The notes under the pieces: model-generated | Seen by the model: only the letters and a program-made list of their open reading frames with translations | What the model was told of the DNA's origin: nothing | Databases searched by the model: none | Assembly: GCA_002049455.2 (NCBI GenBank) | Contig: KV919021.1 | Coordinates: 1-64,000 of the forward strand | Direction: 5' to 3' | Length of the DNA stretch: 64,000 nucleotides | From: Porphyra umbilicalis | Taxonomy: Eukaryota > Rhodophyta > Bangiophyceae > Bangiales > Bangiaceae | Part shown: piece after piece, positions 21,770 through 34,309 of the stretch | How the letters are laid out: each line of letters opens with the position of its first letter | Position numbering within the stretch: the first letter of the stretch is position 1 | Made by a program: the position numbers and the translations under genes

Positions 21770-23410
21770 CTAGCATGCCGGCACGGCCTCCGTCGCCCCC
21801 TCTTCTGACCGCCGCGCGCGGTACTCGACGCAAAACGAAGGCACCGCCGCCACCGCGTCGGCCGCCGACCCGCCGCGGCAGCGGATAAACAGCTGCTGCG
21901 CGGCGGCCATGGACACCCCAGGCCCGAGCCCCGCCTCCATGGCGGCTCCAAAAGAGGCGGCCACCTCCGCGTCCGCCCCCGGATAGTAGGAGCGAAAGAG
22001 GTCGCCCAACTGGGCCCCCGTCGGCGGCCCAAACGCCCACAGCCGGTCCACGCGGCCGCCACGGATGAGGGCCGGGTCGAGGTCCCCGACCGCCATGTTG
22101 GTCGTCAAGACGACCAGCACCGAGTCGGCCGCCGCGAGGCCGTCGAGGGCGTTGAGGAGGCCTGAAAAGGTCACCTCGCCAGCGGCAGCCGTCGCCTTGC
22201 GGCCGCCCCCAAAGAGCGCATCCACGTCTTCGAGGACGAGCAGCGCGTGGGCGGGGAGGGACCGCAGCGCCGAACCGAGGAGCTGGTTGTTAAAGCGCCC
22301 GCTGGTGACGGTCAGGAAGCAGGCGGTGAGCTGGAACGTGGACGCCAGCGCAACGATCAATGACGTTTTGCCCGACCCCGGCACGCCGTGCAGCAGGTAG
22401 GAGCGGCGGTAGGGTAGGCCGTGGTGGCGGTACCACGTCTTGGTGGTGGGCGACAGAAAGGACAGCACGTCCGTGACGACATCCCGCGCCATGCCGTCTG
22501 GCAGCACGACCGACGACAGCCGGCGGCCCGGGTGGTGGCCGTCGGACAACCACCGCCCCATGGTGGAGCAGGGGCTCGCCGAAAAGCGATAGAGCCCAAA
22601 GCGCAGGCGCGTCGGCTTGGTCTTGTTCACCGCCATGTGCCACTGGACGACGCCGTCGACAAACGCGGCGAGCGCCGCCTCCCCGTCGGCCGACGCCGAC
22701 GCCAACACCAGTGACCGGTACAGAGTCGGCGCCCCCGCCGACGGCACGTACACGGGCGGGCCGACTGCGTGGGCAACTACATAGATGGTGCCACTCGCAT
22801 CGGCCGCGCCATTGTCCTCCCCCGGCCCGTCGGCCCCGTCGGCGGTGGCGCCCTGCGCGCCCGCCCCGCCGCCCTGCATCGACGCCCGCACCGCCCTGGC
22901 GGTGAGCGACGGCGGCGGCGGCCACGATACGGCCGTGACGCCGAGGCCCGCCCCGGCTTTTATGCGGGGCTCCCCGCCGCCAGCCTGGAGGGACTTGCGC
23001 GCCACGGAGCGGGCGGCCGTGTCGTCGCCGCCGAGCACCGCGTCAATGATCTTTGCCGTGGCCGCGTCGGCGGCGGCCGCCGTGGCCGCATCAACGGTGG
23101 CGTCCGCGTCGTCCTTATGGGCGGGCGGCGGCGGCACGGTGGAGCAAGAGGGGTTGATCCACAATGCCCGGCGGGGGGGGAGGTCGCCACGGGCGAGGCG
23201 GGGTGCGTCCGGCGGCGCCTGCAGCGCCGCATAGTCAAGGACGGCGGCGGTGAGGGCGCAGCTGGAGGGGATCACCTCCAGCAGGGAGAGCTCCCCAAAC
23301 GGGACGTGAGCGTGCGCGGCGACGCCCCTGAGCGTGTCCACGGGAAAGGGGAAGACGGTCGACGCCACGGCGGTGCCGCCAGCGGGGGCCGACGTGGTGG
23401 GGCCAGCCAT
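21770..23410 (-). CDS. BCS1-like AAA ATPase
   Basis: Member of the BCS1 group of AAA proteins. BCS1 proper translocates the folded Rieske protein across the mitochondrial inner membrane for complex III. Seen here (546 residues): the BCS1-specific block RFGLYRFSASP...GRRLSSVVLPDGM, then GLPYRRSYLLHGVPGSGKTS with Walker A near residue 340, LTVTSGRFNNQLL, Walker B LLVLEDVDALF near 390, sensor LTTN, and PALIRGGRVD with the arginine finger. The start is the ATG at 23410 (MAGPTTSAP); the frame stays open upstream, but only with a GTG. No clear N-terminal transmembrane helix is visible, unlike yeast BCS1, so an upstream exon or a non-mitochondrial BCS1-like paralogue is possible. Confidence 0.88.
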   Translation of the reverse strand: MAGPTTSAPAGGTAVASTVFPFPVDTLRGVAAHAHVPFGELSLLEVIPSSCALTAAVLDYAALQAPPDAPRLARGDLPPRRALWINPSCSTVPPPPAHKDDADATVDAATAAAADAATAKIIDAVLGGDDTAARSVARKSLQAGGGEPRIKAGAGLGVTAVSWPPPPSLTARAVRASMQGGGAGAQGATADGADGPGEDNGAADASGTIYVVAHAVGPPVYVPSAGAPTLYRSLVLASASADGEAALAAFVDGVVQWHMAVNKTKPTRLRFGLYRFSASPCSTMGRWLSDGHHPGRRLSSVVLPDGMARDVVTDVLSFLSPTTKTWYRHHGLPYRRSYLLHGVPGSGKTSLIVALASTFQLTACFLTVTSGRFNNQLLGSALRSLPAHALLVLEDVDALFGGGRKATAAAGEVTFSGLLNALDGLAAADSVLVVLTTNMAVGDLDPALIRGGRVDRLWAFGPPTGAQLGDLFRSYYPGADAEVAASFGAAMEAGLGPGVSMAAAQQLFIRCRGGSAADAVAAVPSFCVEYRARRSEEGATEAVPAC

Positions 23411-25794
23411 GGCCACCGACCTTGTGGGGCGCGGGTCGGGGGACCGGGGGCGGGTGGGCTGCAGGTAGGGGGCGGCGACGACAGCGGTTGACAACGCCCA
23501 CACTCTCTGGCGGTACGAACGGTGTGGCTGCGACGGTGAGGTCGCAAACGCCCCACCGGACGTCGGGGCTGCCCCGTTTGGCTGCTTTTATGCGGCCACG
23601 GGCACCCCCGCTTGCTGTCCGTGGACTGACGGGCACGTCCATTCGGCGCGCATTGCAACCCGGGCATAGGCGCGCAGGCGGGTGTGGTGGGCGACCCCGC
23701 AGTAGGGAGGTCTGAGACAGCGCATCGTTGGCGACCTCCGCGCGGGGCCCCGCTCACCCAACCGACCCCTCGGTCGGCACCGTCGCGGGTGGGAATGATG
23801 CGCGGACGCTACCAGTCGGGCCCCGCCACCCAAGCCCGCTTGCGGCGCGCAACACACCGCCGCATGCGGAGGTGTTGCGGGTGGGATCCCATTGAGCGGC
23901 GCTCCCGGCGGGGCCATCGCCATTGCGCAGACCGCCTCCGCGTCGGTCGAGAGAGTGACGACATCCAATAACTTCTCGGCTCGACCCCCCTGAATGCACC
24001 TTTGAGGAGAGTCAAATGGAGCGCTTTTGTGATGCGGTCAATCAAGATGAAGAAAGCGCCCTCAGAGACACCCACTCCCTGGGATGCATCCTTGTGACCT
24101 CTTCTCACAGGATCTGGCTTTGTTTTCCGTTTCTACATGCAGATCTCGCTGTTGTAGGGCCGTATCGGAGCGTCCTCAGAATCGGCCTCTATGACCCTGT
24201 GAGTGCGGACCATCCCCCCTGGCGATGCATCTGAGGGGGGTTCTGCAAGATGACAGTTTCGTTCAAATCTGACAGTTTGTGAAAGTGCCTCAGTATGATC
24301 AGGCCTCACCAAGGGCATCAGTTTTGACCACGAGTATGGTACAGTCGTTATGCGTTTTCATGGCAGGGGTGCGCCACAAAAGTAGCACCCTCTTTCAGTC
24401 TGAGATCGCGAGAGATCGCGGTCCTGAGGCTCTAGGGGCCATTCACTTGTAGAGCATGCTCTCCAAATGAATGGCACATAAGCGAATAATGACTATATTT
24501 GGCTTGCATCCACCCACCGAGTATTGGCTGACAGTGATCCGGACTTTGAAGGTCCGAGTATGATTATCCGGTTGGACTCATCTAAATCTTCTGAATCGTT
24601 TTAGCCTCTATGTGGAGAGATCCTTCGGCATGACGTGTTGCTGGTTACGTGCAGGACTCTGGCTTTCCACATAGAAGGCCACGTGGAACACGAGGAGCCA
24701 TATTTTGCGGATGCGGATGACTGTTGGAAATGCTTTTAGGGTCGAGGCTTAGCTTGAGCAGCCTGCGGTGAAGGTACCTTATTCCGTTCGGTCCCATTGT
24801 TTTCAAGTTCCCACGCCAGGGCGTTTTCGTGAACGCGCATTCAGTCTCGAAATGGACTTTTTGGTCTGAGACTCAGGAAGTTTTTGATAAGGATCTGTGT
24901 CGAAACGTCAGTGCAGCGGAGGCTCTATTGCTGTCTTCCCAATTTCGGCCGATGCTGTCGATGTCAAGAGGGGTGATCAACTGTGTGAAACAGCTTCTCA
25001 GCCATCCACTCAGCCGGATAAAGTGGGTCGACCAATGGGCAGTTGACCGAGACCCTGTCTTGACTTCGACCTCATCGGCAAAAATTGGGAAGAGCGCAAT
25101 ATCATATTGCGGCCGTTTGTGCCACGTCGTGGGGGCTTTTTTGGGGGACTTGCGGTCGGGCCGAGCGCGAGCGCGCGCTGGGCGACCCCCCCGTCCGCGG
25201 GTGCACCGCGCGGGGGTCGTTCCGTGCCGCCCGGGCGCGGTGCGGGCCGCAGGTTGCGCGACGCCCGCGCCTGCCGTCGGTCACGGCGCCTCTGGCGACG
25301 GTGCGGCGCTTCCGTCAGTCCGCTGCGACGGTGCCGCCCCCCGCCGGCCGCCCTCACTGTTGTTTTTTCGTCCCCGTCGTCACCGTCCCACGCTTCCTCC
25401 CCGTCCCCACATTGGTTCGCTCCTTTTCTTTTTTTTTTTTTTTATTGACGCCGTTGCCGCGGGTACCGCCCCCCCCCCCCCCCTCGCTTCCACCCGCCCC
25501 TCACCTCTTTTGGCGCCGTTACCCTCTTTCGCTCCCCCCCCTCACCCCGTCCCTCTTCCATCCCCCCTTCCGTTGTTGTGTGGCGGCGGCGGCGGCTGTG
25601 GCCGCCACACCCCCGGCGGCCATGCCGTACCCCTCGAGCCGCCGCCGCGGCGGGCGCCCGCCGGCGGCGGCGGGGGCGTCGGCGGGGTCCCCCGCCGGCG
25701 CCTCTCGCAACGCCCCCCCCCCCCACACCCCCCCCCCGCGACCACCAACGACGGCGGCGGCGGTACTGGGGAGCGGGCACCCGTGCCCGGCCTC
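23411..25794. other. Divergent intergenic region, no gene recognised
   Basis: Separates the BCS1-like gene (minus) from the SET gene (plus). 23950-25080 is AT-richer. A T-run (about 25429-25443) and long C-runs precede the SET gene. Frames open from 24829 and 25085 continue toward the SET gene, but upstream of 25795 they are low-complexity and I do not count them as coding; a 5' exon cannot be excluded. Confidence 0.45.
24438..24475. repeat. Nested inverted repeat
   Basis: Outer arms GCCATTCA and TGAATGGC enclose a 12-bp perfect palindrome, AGAGCATGCTCT. Could be an operator-like site or a small hairpin; intergenic. Confidence 0.55.
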
Positions 25795-27965
25795 ATGGGC
25801 TCCTTCGCCGCCGCCTTGGCGGCCGCCACCGCCCTCGGTGTGGGGTCGGGCGGACAGGCGGTGGCGACGCCCTCCACCTCACCTGCATCGCTGCGCCTTG
25901 TCGTCAGCGCTCCCGCGGGGGCTGCCCCCGCCACCGCCGCCGCCGCCGCCGCCGCCGTCGCCGGGGACGAGTCGGGGCCAGAGTCGAGCAGCGGCGATAC
26001 GGGCATTGCCGCAGCGATTGCCGCCGCGGCGGCGGCGGTCGGCAGCGCGTGCCCGCCACCGCGGCCGCGGCCGCGACGCAAGGCGGCGGCGGCGGCGGCG
26101 GCGGCCGCCGGCCGCCGTGGCCGGCACGGCGACGGGGGGGCGCCCGCCGACGCGGCGGGCGGGGCGGGGGGGGGGCCACCCCCGGCGGGTCGCCCGTCGG
26201 GGCCGGCCCCTCGGCCGCGCCGTGGCCGACAGCGGCGGCGGCGGCAGACCGTGGGGTGTCCCCGACGCTCTCGACCGACGGGCAGGGGGTCGGCGCGTGG
26301 CGGCACGCCGCCGCTGCGGTTCTTGCGCCCGACGACGCTGGCGGTGACGATGGTCAAGGCGGCGGTGACGGCGGTGACGGTGGTGGCGCGCCCCCGCCTC
26401 TGCGGCGCCCGCGGCGGACGTCGGCGGCGCCGCGTGCCGGCGGCCCGTCTTTGGACGAGGTGGGCGGCGCGGGGGTCGGGCGGCGCGGGGTGGCGGCGCC
26501 GCCTGCCGCCACGCTGTCGGGGCTGCAGGCGGCGGCGCTGGTCGCCGCTGCCACGGTCGCGGCGCCACCCACCGCGGCCTCGTCGCTTGCGGCGGGCGCG
26601 GCCGCCCACGTTGACGGGCGGGACAGCCGCGCGTCTGGTGGGGCGGCCGACGCGGCGGCGGTGGCGGTGGTGCCTGCCGCCATTGGGACCAGCGGCGGCG
26701 CTGGCGGCGGTGTTGCGATTGGCAACGGCGTGTCCTCCCCGCCCGCGACCCCTCCCCACCGTGCCTCATGTACCCCTTCCCCTTCCCATCCCTCTTCTCC
26801 CCGTACTCCTTCCCCTTCCCCTCCTGCCGTATGTACCTCTCCCGCCCCACGTATTGCTGCCGCGGCAAGTGTCCCTCCCCGACCACCGCCCGCGTCGCCG
26901 GCGGATGCCAACGACTTCAAGCTCGTGGACCTGATGGCCGCCGCCGCCGCGGCGGTGGCTGCTGCCAATGCGTCCCCGCCCGGCGCCCCCCTGCACGGCG
27001 CCCCCCCGCCGCCGCCATTGCCGACCGTTGGCACGCGCGGCGGCAAGCGCAGGGCGCCCTTGAACGGGTGGTCGCGCAAGCGCCGGCGGACGTGGGCGGC
27101 GCACGGAGTCGTGGCGGACGCGCAAGCGGCCGCAGCGGCCACGGATGAGGTGGTGGCCCACGCGGCGGACGAGGCGGCGGCGCAGACAGCCGCCGTTGCG
27201 GCGGAAGAGGTGGCGGCGGCATCGGCCATCGAGGCGGTGGCAGAGGCGGCGGCGGCAGCGGCGGCAGAGGCGGCGGCGGCGGCAGCGACAGAGGCAGTGG
27301 CAGCGGCAGCGGCAGAGGCGGCGGTGCCGGCGGCGGCACGGGTGGCGACCGAATCGGACGCGCCCGTCGCTCTGGGGCACGGGCGTGTCGAGCCGGGTCG
27401 AGTGGCGCCGCCCACGGAAGCAGCTGCCACGGCGACAGCCGCTGCGGCAGCGTCTGAGCAGGCGGCCCACGCGGCACCGGTCCGACCCGCCAAGCGGCGG
27501 GGACCCACCCGGGAGCTCGCCGCGCTGACCGCCGCGGCCGACGCGGCGCCCGTCTCGCCACGACGGCGTACGGTGGCCCGGCGGCAGCGGTCGTCGGGCG
27601 CCGCCGGCAGAGCGGCCAATGGGGCCCCGGTGGCCAGTGTGGCCGTAGTCAATGGCGTGGCGCATGCCGCGGACGTGGAGGAGGTGGAAGAGGTGTACAC
27701 CATGGTGGTTGACGCGCGGGTGGCGGGCGTGGCTGCCGCCGCCGCCGCCGCCGCGGCGGTGGTCAAGGAGCTGAGCGAGCCGCTGGCGTCGGTCATTGCC
27801 GACGTTGGCCCGCCGCGGGCGGTGCCGGCTACCGAGGTCGGCGTGTCGTCGCTCACCGGCCGCCCCCGCCGCCACCGACGTCGCTCCGTCGTGGCTGCCG
27901 AAGCCGCCGCCGACGCTGAGGATGGGGGCAATGACGGGGACGATGACGACAGCGGCGTCGACGAC

Positions 27966-28004
<39 letters not shown>

Positions 28005-31000
28005 ACGGCGCGCCGGGGTGGCCGCCACGGGCGTGGCGGCGGGCGGGGCGGCGGCAGCGGCGGCGGCGGCCGTGGCAGCGGCGGTGGCGGACGGGGCGGC
28101 GGGCGGGGTGGCCAAACCGACCCGGCCATGTTGGCGGCACGCCTGGCCGCCGCCGCGGCCGGGCGGGCGGCCAAGTTTGCGAAAAAGCGCCGCCTCGCCG
28201 CCGTGCGCAAAGCCGCCGGCCTCCTCACCTCGCAGCGCAACGCGCGGCTGCGCGCGGCGGCGGCCGAGGCGGCGGCGGCGGCGGCGGCGGCGGCGGCCGC
28301 CGCAGGCCACCCGGTGGCGTTTCCGCCGCCGCCACGGCGGCCGCCGCCGCCGCCGCCGCCGCCGCCGCTCATCCTGCAACCGTCGGCGGGGCCGTACGCG
28401 CTGCGGCGGCGGGCCGCCGGGGAGGGGGAGGAGGAGGCGCCGCCCGACGCGGCACTGGCGGCGGCGGCGGGCGCCGCGGCGGCGGCGTCAGACGCCGAGT
28501 CGCCGTCGCCGTCGCGGTCCGCGTCGGCGGGGACGTCGGACGCGGGGGTCGCGTCCACGTCCGAGTCGGGGCCCTCCTCCTACTCCCACGCGGTGGCCAC
28601 GGCGGCGAGCACGAGCAGGGGCGAGCCGCCGGCGCCGAGCCCCGCCCAAGCTGAACTCGACGGCGCCATGCACGGGCTCGTGGGCATTTTTGGGATGGAC
28701 TCGACGAGCGCCTCTGCCTCGTCGAGGGCGGCGTCTGCGTCGGCATCGGTCTCCGCGTCAGCGTCCACGTCGGCGTCGGCCGCGTCGGCGTCGGCGTCCG
28801 CGTCCACCGACGCCGTGTCGACGACGCCGCCTCCCCGGCCGGGCGGCGACGGGGCGTGCGGTGCGGTCGGGCGGCGGTGCCCCCGCCGCCGCGCGACCGA
28901 CCTCGAGGCCTATCCCCAATCGACCATCACCCCCCCCGGCCCGTCGACGGGCCCCTCCACGGGCCCGTCGTCGGGCGTCCCCCCCCCGGGCGCCCCCTCG
29001 CGAGGCCTCACCCCGCGTACCGCGTCGCGCCACAGCAGCCGCCTGTCGACGGGGGCGATGGCGGCGGCGGTGGCGGCGGCAGCGTCCTCCTCCTCGGCCT
29101 TCGTGCGGGGGCGGCGGCCGCCGCACGCAGCGACGACGGCGTGCTCGACGGCGGGGAGTCGGGGGCGCGCGGCGAGCCCGCTGTTGCCCACCGAATCCGA
29201 GACGCTGTCGGGGCGCTCCCGCTCACGGTCGCAGACGCCCCGCTCGACGGGGCGGTCGCGCTCGCCCCGGCGGGGGCGGTCGCCGCTGCGGTCGCAGTCG
29301 CGGTCTCGCTTGCGATTGCCGTCACGGTCGCGGTTGCGGTTGCGGTCACGGTCGCGCTCGCGCTCGCGGTCGCTGTCACGGACGCGGTTCGGCTCGCGCT
29401 CGCCGCCGCGGTCGTGGTCGCGGTCGCGGTCGCGGTCCGCTCGGTCGCCGTCACGGTCACGGTCGCGGTCACGGTCGCGCTCGCGCTCGCGCTCGCGCTC
29501 CTTCCGCTCGTACCGCTCGTACCACTCGTACCGCTCGTACCGCTCCTCGCGCTCCTCCCGCTCATTGAGCTCGTCCAGGTCGAGGCCCCTGTATCGTTGC
29601 GAGATCCACCGGAGGAAACCTTTGCTATCGGACGACACGTCGTGCACCTGCTCCTATTACTCCAAGTCCCGTTACGCAACCGCCCGCTCGCGGTCGCGTT
29701 CGCGTTCGAGGAAGTCGCGCTCGGTGTCTCCCAGGCCCCGGTCGCCACCCCGGTTCCCTTATTTTCGGGGCCGGTCCCGCGGGAGACGGCGGTCGCCGTT
29801 CCAGTCTCGATCGTGCTCGCGGTCCCGCTCGGAGTCGCGTTGGCGCTCCCGGAAGCGGGCGTGGAGGGGAAGGCGGTCGCGGATGCAGTCGGCGTCTCGG
29901 TCGCGGTCTCGGTCACGCTCGTGGTCTCGGTCACGCTCCCGGTCTTGGTCACGCTCGCGGTCTCGGTCACGCGCACGCGCACGGTCCCAAGTGCGGCATC
30001 GGGAGCGGTCCCGGTCCCGCCGGCGGTCCTACTCGAGGTCGCGCTCCCGCCCGAACGGGAGGTCGCACTCGCGGAAGGATGCGCGGCATCGACGGCGCTC
30101 GTCATCCCGGTCGTACGCGCAATCGGGTAGGGGGCGGTATGCCCGGACCTCGTCGCCGACGCGTTCGCGGTCTGCCTCGCGGCGGCGTTCAAGGTCGGCG
30201 TCAGCGTCAGCTTCAGCGTCGCGCACGCGCTCGGCACCGCCTCGCGGCGGGCATACGTCTTCTACCCGCCGTCCCCGCGCGTCGTCCCATGTACAAACTT
30301 CTAGACGGTCGGGCAAGCGCAAGCCGCAGCTCCTCTCCCGGATGCAAACGGATGGCCGCCCCGTGGTGCTATCTACGTCGCGGCTGCGGACGCGGCGGGG
30401 GGGGCGCCGCTCCCCGAGCGCCGCCTCGTTGCGTCAGACGGCACGGGGGGACGTGGCGCGCGCGTCGCGCGCGCGGCGGCGTGACCGCTTCACCAGCGGG
30501 GAGGAGGAGGTGGAGGAGGAGGACGAGGAAGAGCCGCCCGTCGCCTGTCCTTGCCGCCCGACCACCTTGGCGGCGGCCGCAGCCGCGGCGCAGCGGGCGG
30601 CCGCCGAAATGGCGGCCGCCGCGACGGCGCGGGCGCTTGCCGCGGCGGCGGCGCGGCACCCCGCGCGCGCCCCCCCGACCGCCGTCGAGGCCGGCGCGCC
30701 TCGCGACGCCACCCGTGCGGCTGCGGCGGCCCATAGGGCGTCGCGCCGGTCGGCGGCCGCGTCGGCGGCGGCGGCGGCGGCGGGGGTGTCCCCGGCACGG
30801 CCGCTCCGCCGCGGCACCAAGCGGCGGGAGCCGTCGCCGACGGTGGAAGCGGAGCTGCCGCGCGCGTCGCGGCCGCGGCGGGCGGCGCGTAAGCCTCTTC
30901 GCCTCGCGTCGGATAGTGATGGCGGGCGGCGGGCGGGGGGCGTTGCGCGTGCCCATTCCTCATTGGCGGCCGCGGCGGCGGCGGCTGTCGCCGCGCCCCT

Positions 31001-31477
31001 CCCGCCGCTGCCCCCGCTCTTTGCACCGTTGACGCCGCTGGCCGCCGCCGCCACCGCCATGGACACGGACACGGACGCGGAGGGCGATGCGCCGCTGCTG
31101 CCGTTGGGGCCGTCGGCGGCAGCGCCGGACGCGCTGACCACCCCCGCGGTGCGCGAAAGCCGCCGCCCCGCCCGTGTGCGGGTGCTCAGTGAAAAGGCCG
31201 CCGCGTCGGTGGCGCTGCCGACGACGCCACTCGGCTCGCCGGGCCCCGAAGGCGCCATGCCCCCCGTCTTTGACCCAGACGGGGTGCCTATGAGCGAGGG
31301 GGACCTGCAACACGCCATCAACATTGGGGTGACGGAGGAGATGGACGAGGTGGTCGTCCACGAGGGGCGCGCCCGGCGCGCGGTCAAACTCGTCATCCGC
31401 CGGGGCGCCAAGCCGGGACTGTGCATTACGCTGCCGCCGCTGGTCTTGTCGCCGCCGTCGCCGCCGCCGCCGACACT

Positions 31478-31510
<33 letters not shown>

Positions 31511-31523
31511 GCCGCCGCCGCCT

Positions 31524-31562
<39 letters not shown>

Positions 31563-33742
31563 ACGGCGGCGGCGACTGCTGATGCTACTGCTGCTGTTGC
31601 TGCCGCTGCTGCTGCTGCTGCTCCTGCTGCTGCGGCTGCTGCTGCTGCGGCGGCACCGGCACCGGCACCAGCACCGGCACCGGCGCCAGCCCCGGAAGCG
31701 CCGGCGCAGATGCCCCAGTTGGGCGATGAGGACGGCGAGCGTCCGGTCGGTCGCCGCAGCATGCGTCGTGCGGGGGCTGTCGGCGACAGCGCCGTCGGGC
31801 GCCCCGCGGTGGCCGATGTGGCCGACGTGGCCGACGCGGTCGACCTCCTACCGCCGCCGGCGGACCTCCACATTGAGCCGGGCTTCAACGCCGATGGCAC
31901 CCTCAACGCCTTTGGCAAGGCCATTTTGTCGCGCGTCGACTTTCACGGCGACATCCCTGCGGTGCCAGAGACGGATGCGGAGGTGGTGGAGCAACTGCCC
32001 CCGACGGAGCGCATCAAGCGGCGGCGGCGCGTGCGGGACAATGTGCGGCGGGACATGTACCGCGTCGCGGTCGGCGCCACGGCGGTGGCGGCCGCCGTGG
32101 CCGGCCGCGTGTACCTCGGCCCCCGCCCGGGGGAGCGCCACCGCCTCGGCACAGGCATTGGCCACGGCAATGGGGTGCACTGGGGCCCCCTCCCGACGGG
32201 CGCCGCCGCCGTCGCTGCGGCGATGGCCGCCGCTGCGGCGGCGGCGGTGTCGGCAGGCGCGCCCGGCGCGGCGGCAGCGGCCGCCGCAGCCGCAGAGGCG
32301 GTGCGGGCGGAGCGCAGGATCGCGTCGCGGTATCGGGAGAATTTGCGCAAGCGGGAGCTCCGCTCTTTGGACCGCATGCGGCGCGGCCTGCCGCCGCTCG
32401 ACCCCGCAGAGGGCGCGCACTACCCCTTCATCACATGCTTGGCGCCCGAGTTGCAGCGCAACGGCCCGGCGGCGGTGTTGCTCGAGCAGCTCTTTGCGCT
32501 CGACGCGGGGGAGGAGCGGGTGCTCGGGACGGGCGGCGCCGCTACCCCCGTCTTTGCCGTCGTGGACGAGCCCGAGACACACGTCACGGCGGCGCACGCG
32601 CCGGTCATTGGCGCGACGGCCGTCGACCTCGACGTGCCGTTCCTCCGCGCCTGGGTCGCCAACGACCGCCCGTACGTGACGCTCGACGATGTGGCGGTGG
32701 CGTGGCGCCGCTTTTGCGGTGCGCTCTGCGCCCGCCACCCGCGCGCCTCGGCCACTTACGCGGCCATTGAGCGCCTCTTCTCCCGCGGTGTGCGGGCGGT
32801 GGGCGCCTTTCGGCGGTCACGCGGGCGGGCGCTCCGCGACGCGGCGCTGGCGGCTACGGCATCCACCCGCCGCAAGGGGGGGACCGCCTCCCCGCCCCGC
32901 GCCGTCGCCCGCTCGTGAGCGGCCGCCTGGCGCCGATTGCCAATGCGCGGGACGCCAAGGGGCACTCGGTCGTCGGCAAGCGGTCGTCGGCCAAGGTCGT
33001 GTCCATGATCCTGGCGCTGCCGGCGCGCCACGCGGGCGACGGCTTTCCCGACGGCTGGGCGGCGACGGTCGGGGCGGGTGCCGCCGCCGAAGCCACTGCG
33101 GCGTCGCCGCCGACCGCCAATGGCCGCGGCGGTGTTTTCTGGGCGGCCGGCGCGGGGCTGACGACGGGCGCGGCCGCGGCCGCGGGAAGTGCTTCAGACG
33201 AGGATGAAATTCGGCCGGTGCGGCGGGCGGCCGGTCGGTTGGCCGGACGGTCGGCCGGCAGGTGGGTCACCAAGGCGGCCGTCAAGGCGACCGTCACGCC
33301 GGGCGCCGCGCCGCCTGCGAGCGACGCGCGGGGTCGGTCAGTGGCAGACGCTGGCCATGACGATGAAACGTCTGGCAGTGACGTGGCCCCGTTTGACCCC
33401 CTCGCGCTCATGCGGAACCCCCCCCCCGCCCGCGGCGCCGTCGGCACCGCGGCGGTGCGCGCCGACCGCCGGTCTGGGGCGGTGCGCCACATGTTTGCGC
33501 CCGAGCCCCGCGACGCGCGGCCGCCCGAGCGCCGCGGGCGGCCGCGCAAGCCCGGTCGACCCGCCGCGGCCGGGTCGGCGGCTGGCGCCGCCGCCGCGGG
33601 CGCCCGCGGGGAGCTCCCCCGCCCCCCGCCCCTCGCCGACCGCACGTGCGCGCGGACCGGCTGGCACGACTGGTGTGGGGACAAGGTCGGCTTTGTCACC
33701 CAATGGCGCCCGTACCAGTGCGGCTCCCCCGAGGTGGAGGAG

Positions 33743-33773
<31 letters not shown>

Positions 33774-34309
33774 GCATGGTCAATGGCCGCGCCGCCTGCC
33801 CGCCGCCAGCCGTCGACCCGCTGCTGCCGCCCGCGCCCGCGTCGGCGGAGGATTTGGCGCGCTGGGCGCGCATGCGCGGGTCGCCCAAGCGCGTCATCAC
33901 GTGCCGCAGCGGCATCCACGGCATTGGCCTGTTTACGCTCGTCGACTTGTACGCGCAAGAGTTTTGCATGGAGTACGCGGGGGAGCTCATCCGCACGCAG
34001 CTGGCGGATCCGCGGGAGCAGGGCTACGACGCGGAGGGCCTCGGCACCTACTTTTTCCGCGTTGATGACCAGTACAGCGTCGACGCCACGTGCCGCTCCA
34101 ACTGCGCGCGCTTCCTCAACCACTCGTGCACGCCGGCGTTGAAGGCCGAGACGCTCATGCTCCCCGAGCGCACGCTCGTCGTGCTCCGCATCAAGCACTT
34201 TGTGCCAAAGTACACGGAGCTGACGCTCGACTACCTCATGTCGACGGAGGACGACATCAAGATCCCGTGCACGTGCGGCGCGCGCGCGTGCCGCGGGACC
34301 CTGAACTGA
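25795..34309 (+). CDS. Giant SET1/KMT2-type histone H3K4 methyltransferase with RS domain
   Basis: About 2,840 residues. Segments lie in frame 1 (25795 to about 26170), frame 3 (to about 32880) and frame 2 (to the stop). Both switches fall in G-runs (near 26166 and 32876-32882) and each needs one extra base. Order: Ala-rich N-terminus from MGSFAAALAAA; helical Ala/Glu segments; a Gly-rich stretch near 28020-28110; a 350-residue RS domain (29210-30260); acidic EEEVEEEDEEE; polyPro (31480-31560); basic helices; an AT-hook-like RRGRPRKPGRP near residue 2580; and C-terminal SET (about 2700-2838) with SGIHGIGLF, EYAGELI, YDAEGLGTYFFRVDD, VDAT, RFLNHSC and post-SET CTCGARACRGTLN. Substrate H3K4 is inferred from the SET1/MLL-like SET. 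No PHD, FYR or RRM domain seen. NHSC is followed by TPAL instead of the usual PNC. An alternative reading is two adjacent genes split at 32918. Confidence 0.8.
29210..30260 (+). repeat. RS-dipeptide coding repeat inside the SET gene
   Basis: Short-period degenerate repeat of TCGCGGTCGCGG-like DNA coding for runs of Arg-Ser, broken by RSYRSYHSYRSYRS and PRRGRSP blocks. It gives the protein an SR-splicing-factor-like domain. The opposite strand reads as Arg-Asp repeats, an artefact of the same periodicity. Confidence 0.85.

Noticed and set aside
25578..25795. Upstream extension of the frame-3 part of the SET gene
   Set aside because: Arg-rich low complexity; the frame-1 ATG at 25795 gives a better N-terminus and links to frame 3 through a G-run.
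28910..30322. Minus-strand Arg-Asp (RD) repeat protein opposite the RS domain
   Set aside because: Exact antisense of the RS-coding repeat; RS on the plus strand is continuous with the SET protein.
32918..32918. Real stop codon separating an RS protein from a SET protein
   Set aside because: The stop lies about 35 nt after a seven-G run and the downstream frame opens with no ATG; one added base makes one protein. Kept as an alternative in the entry.
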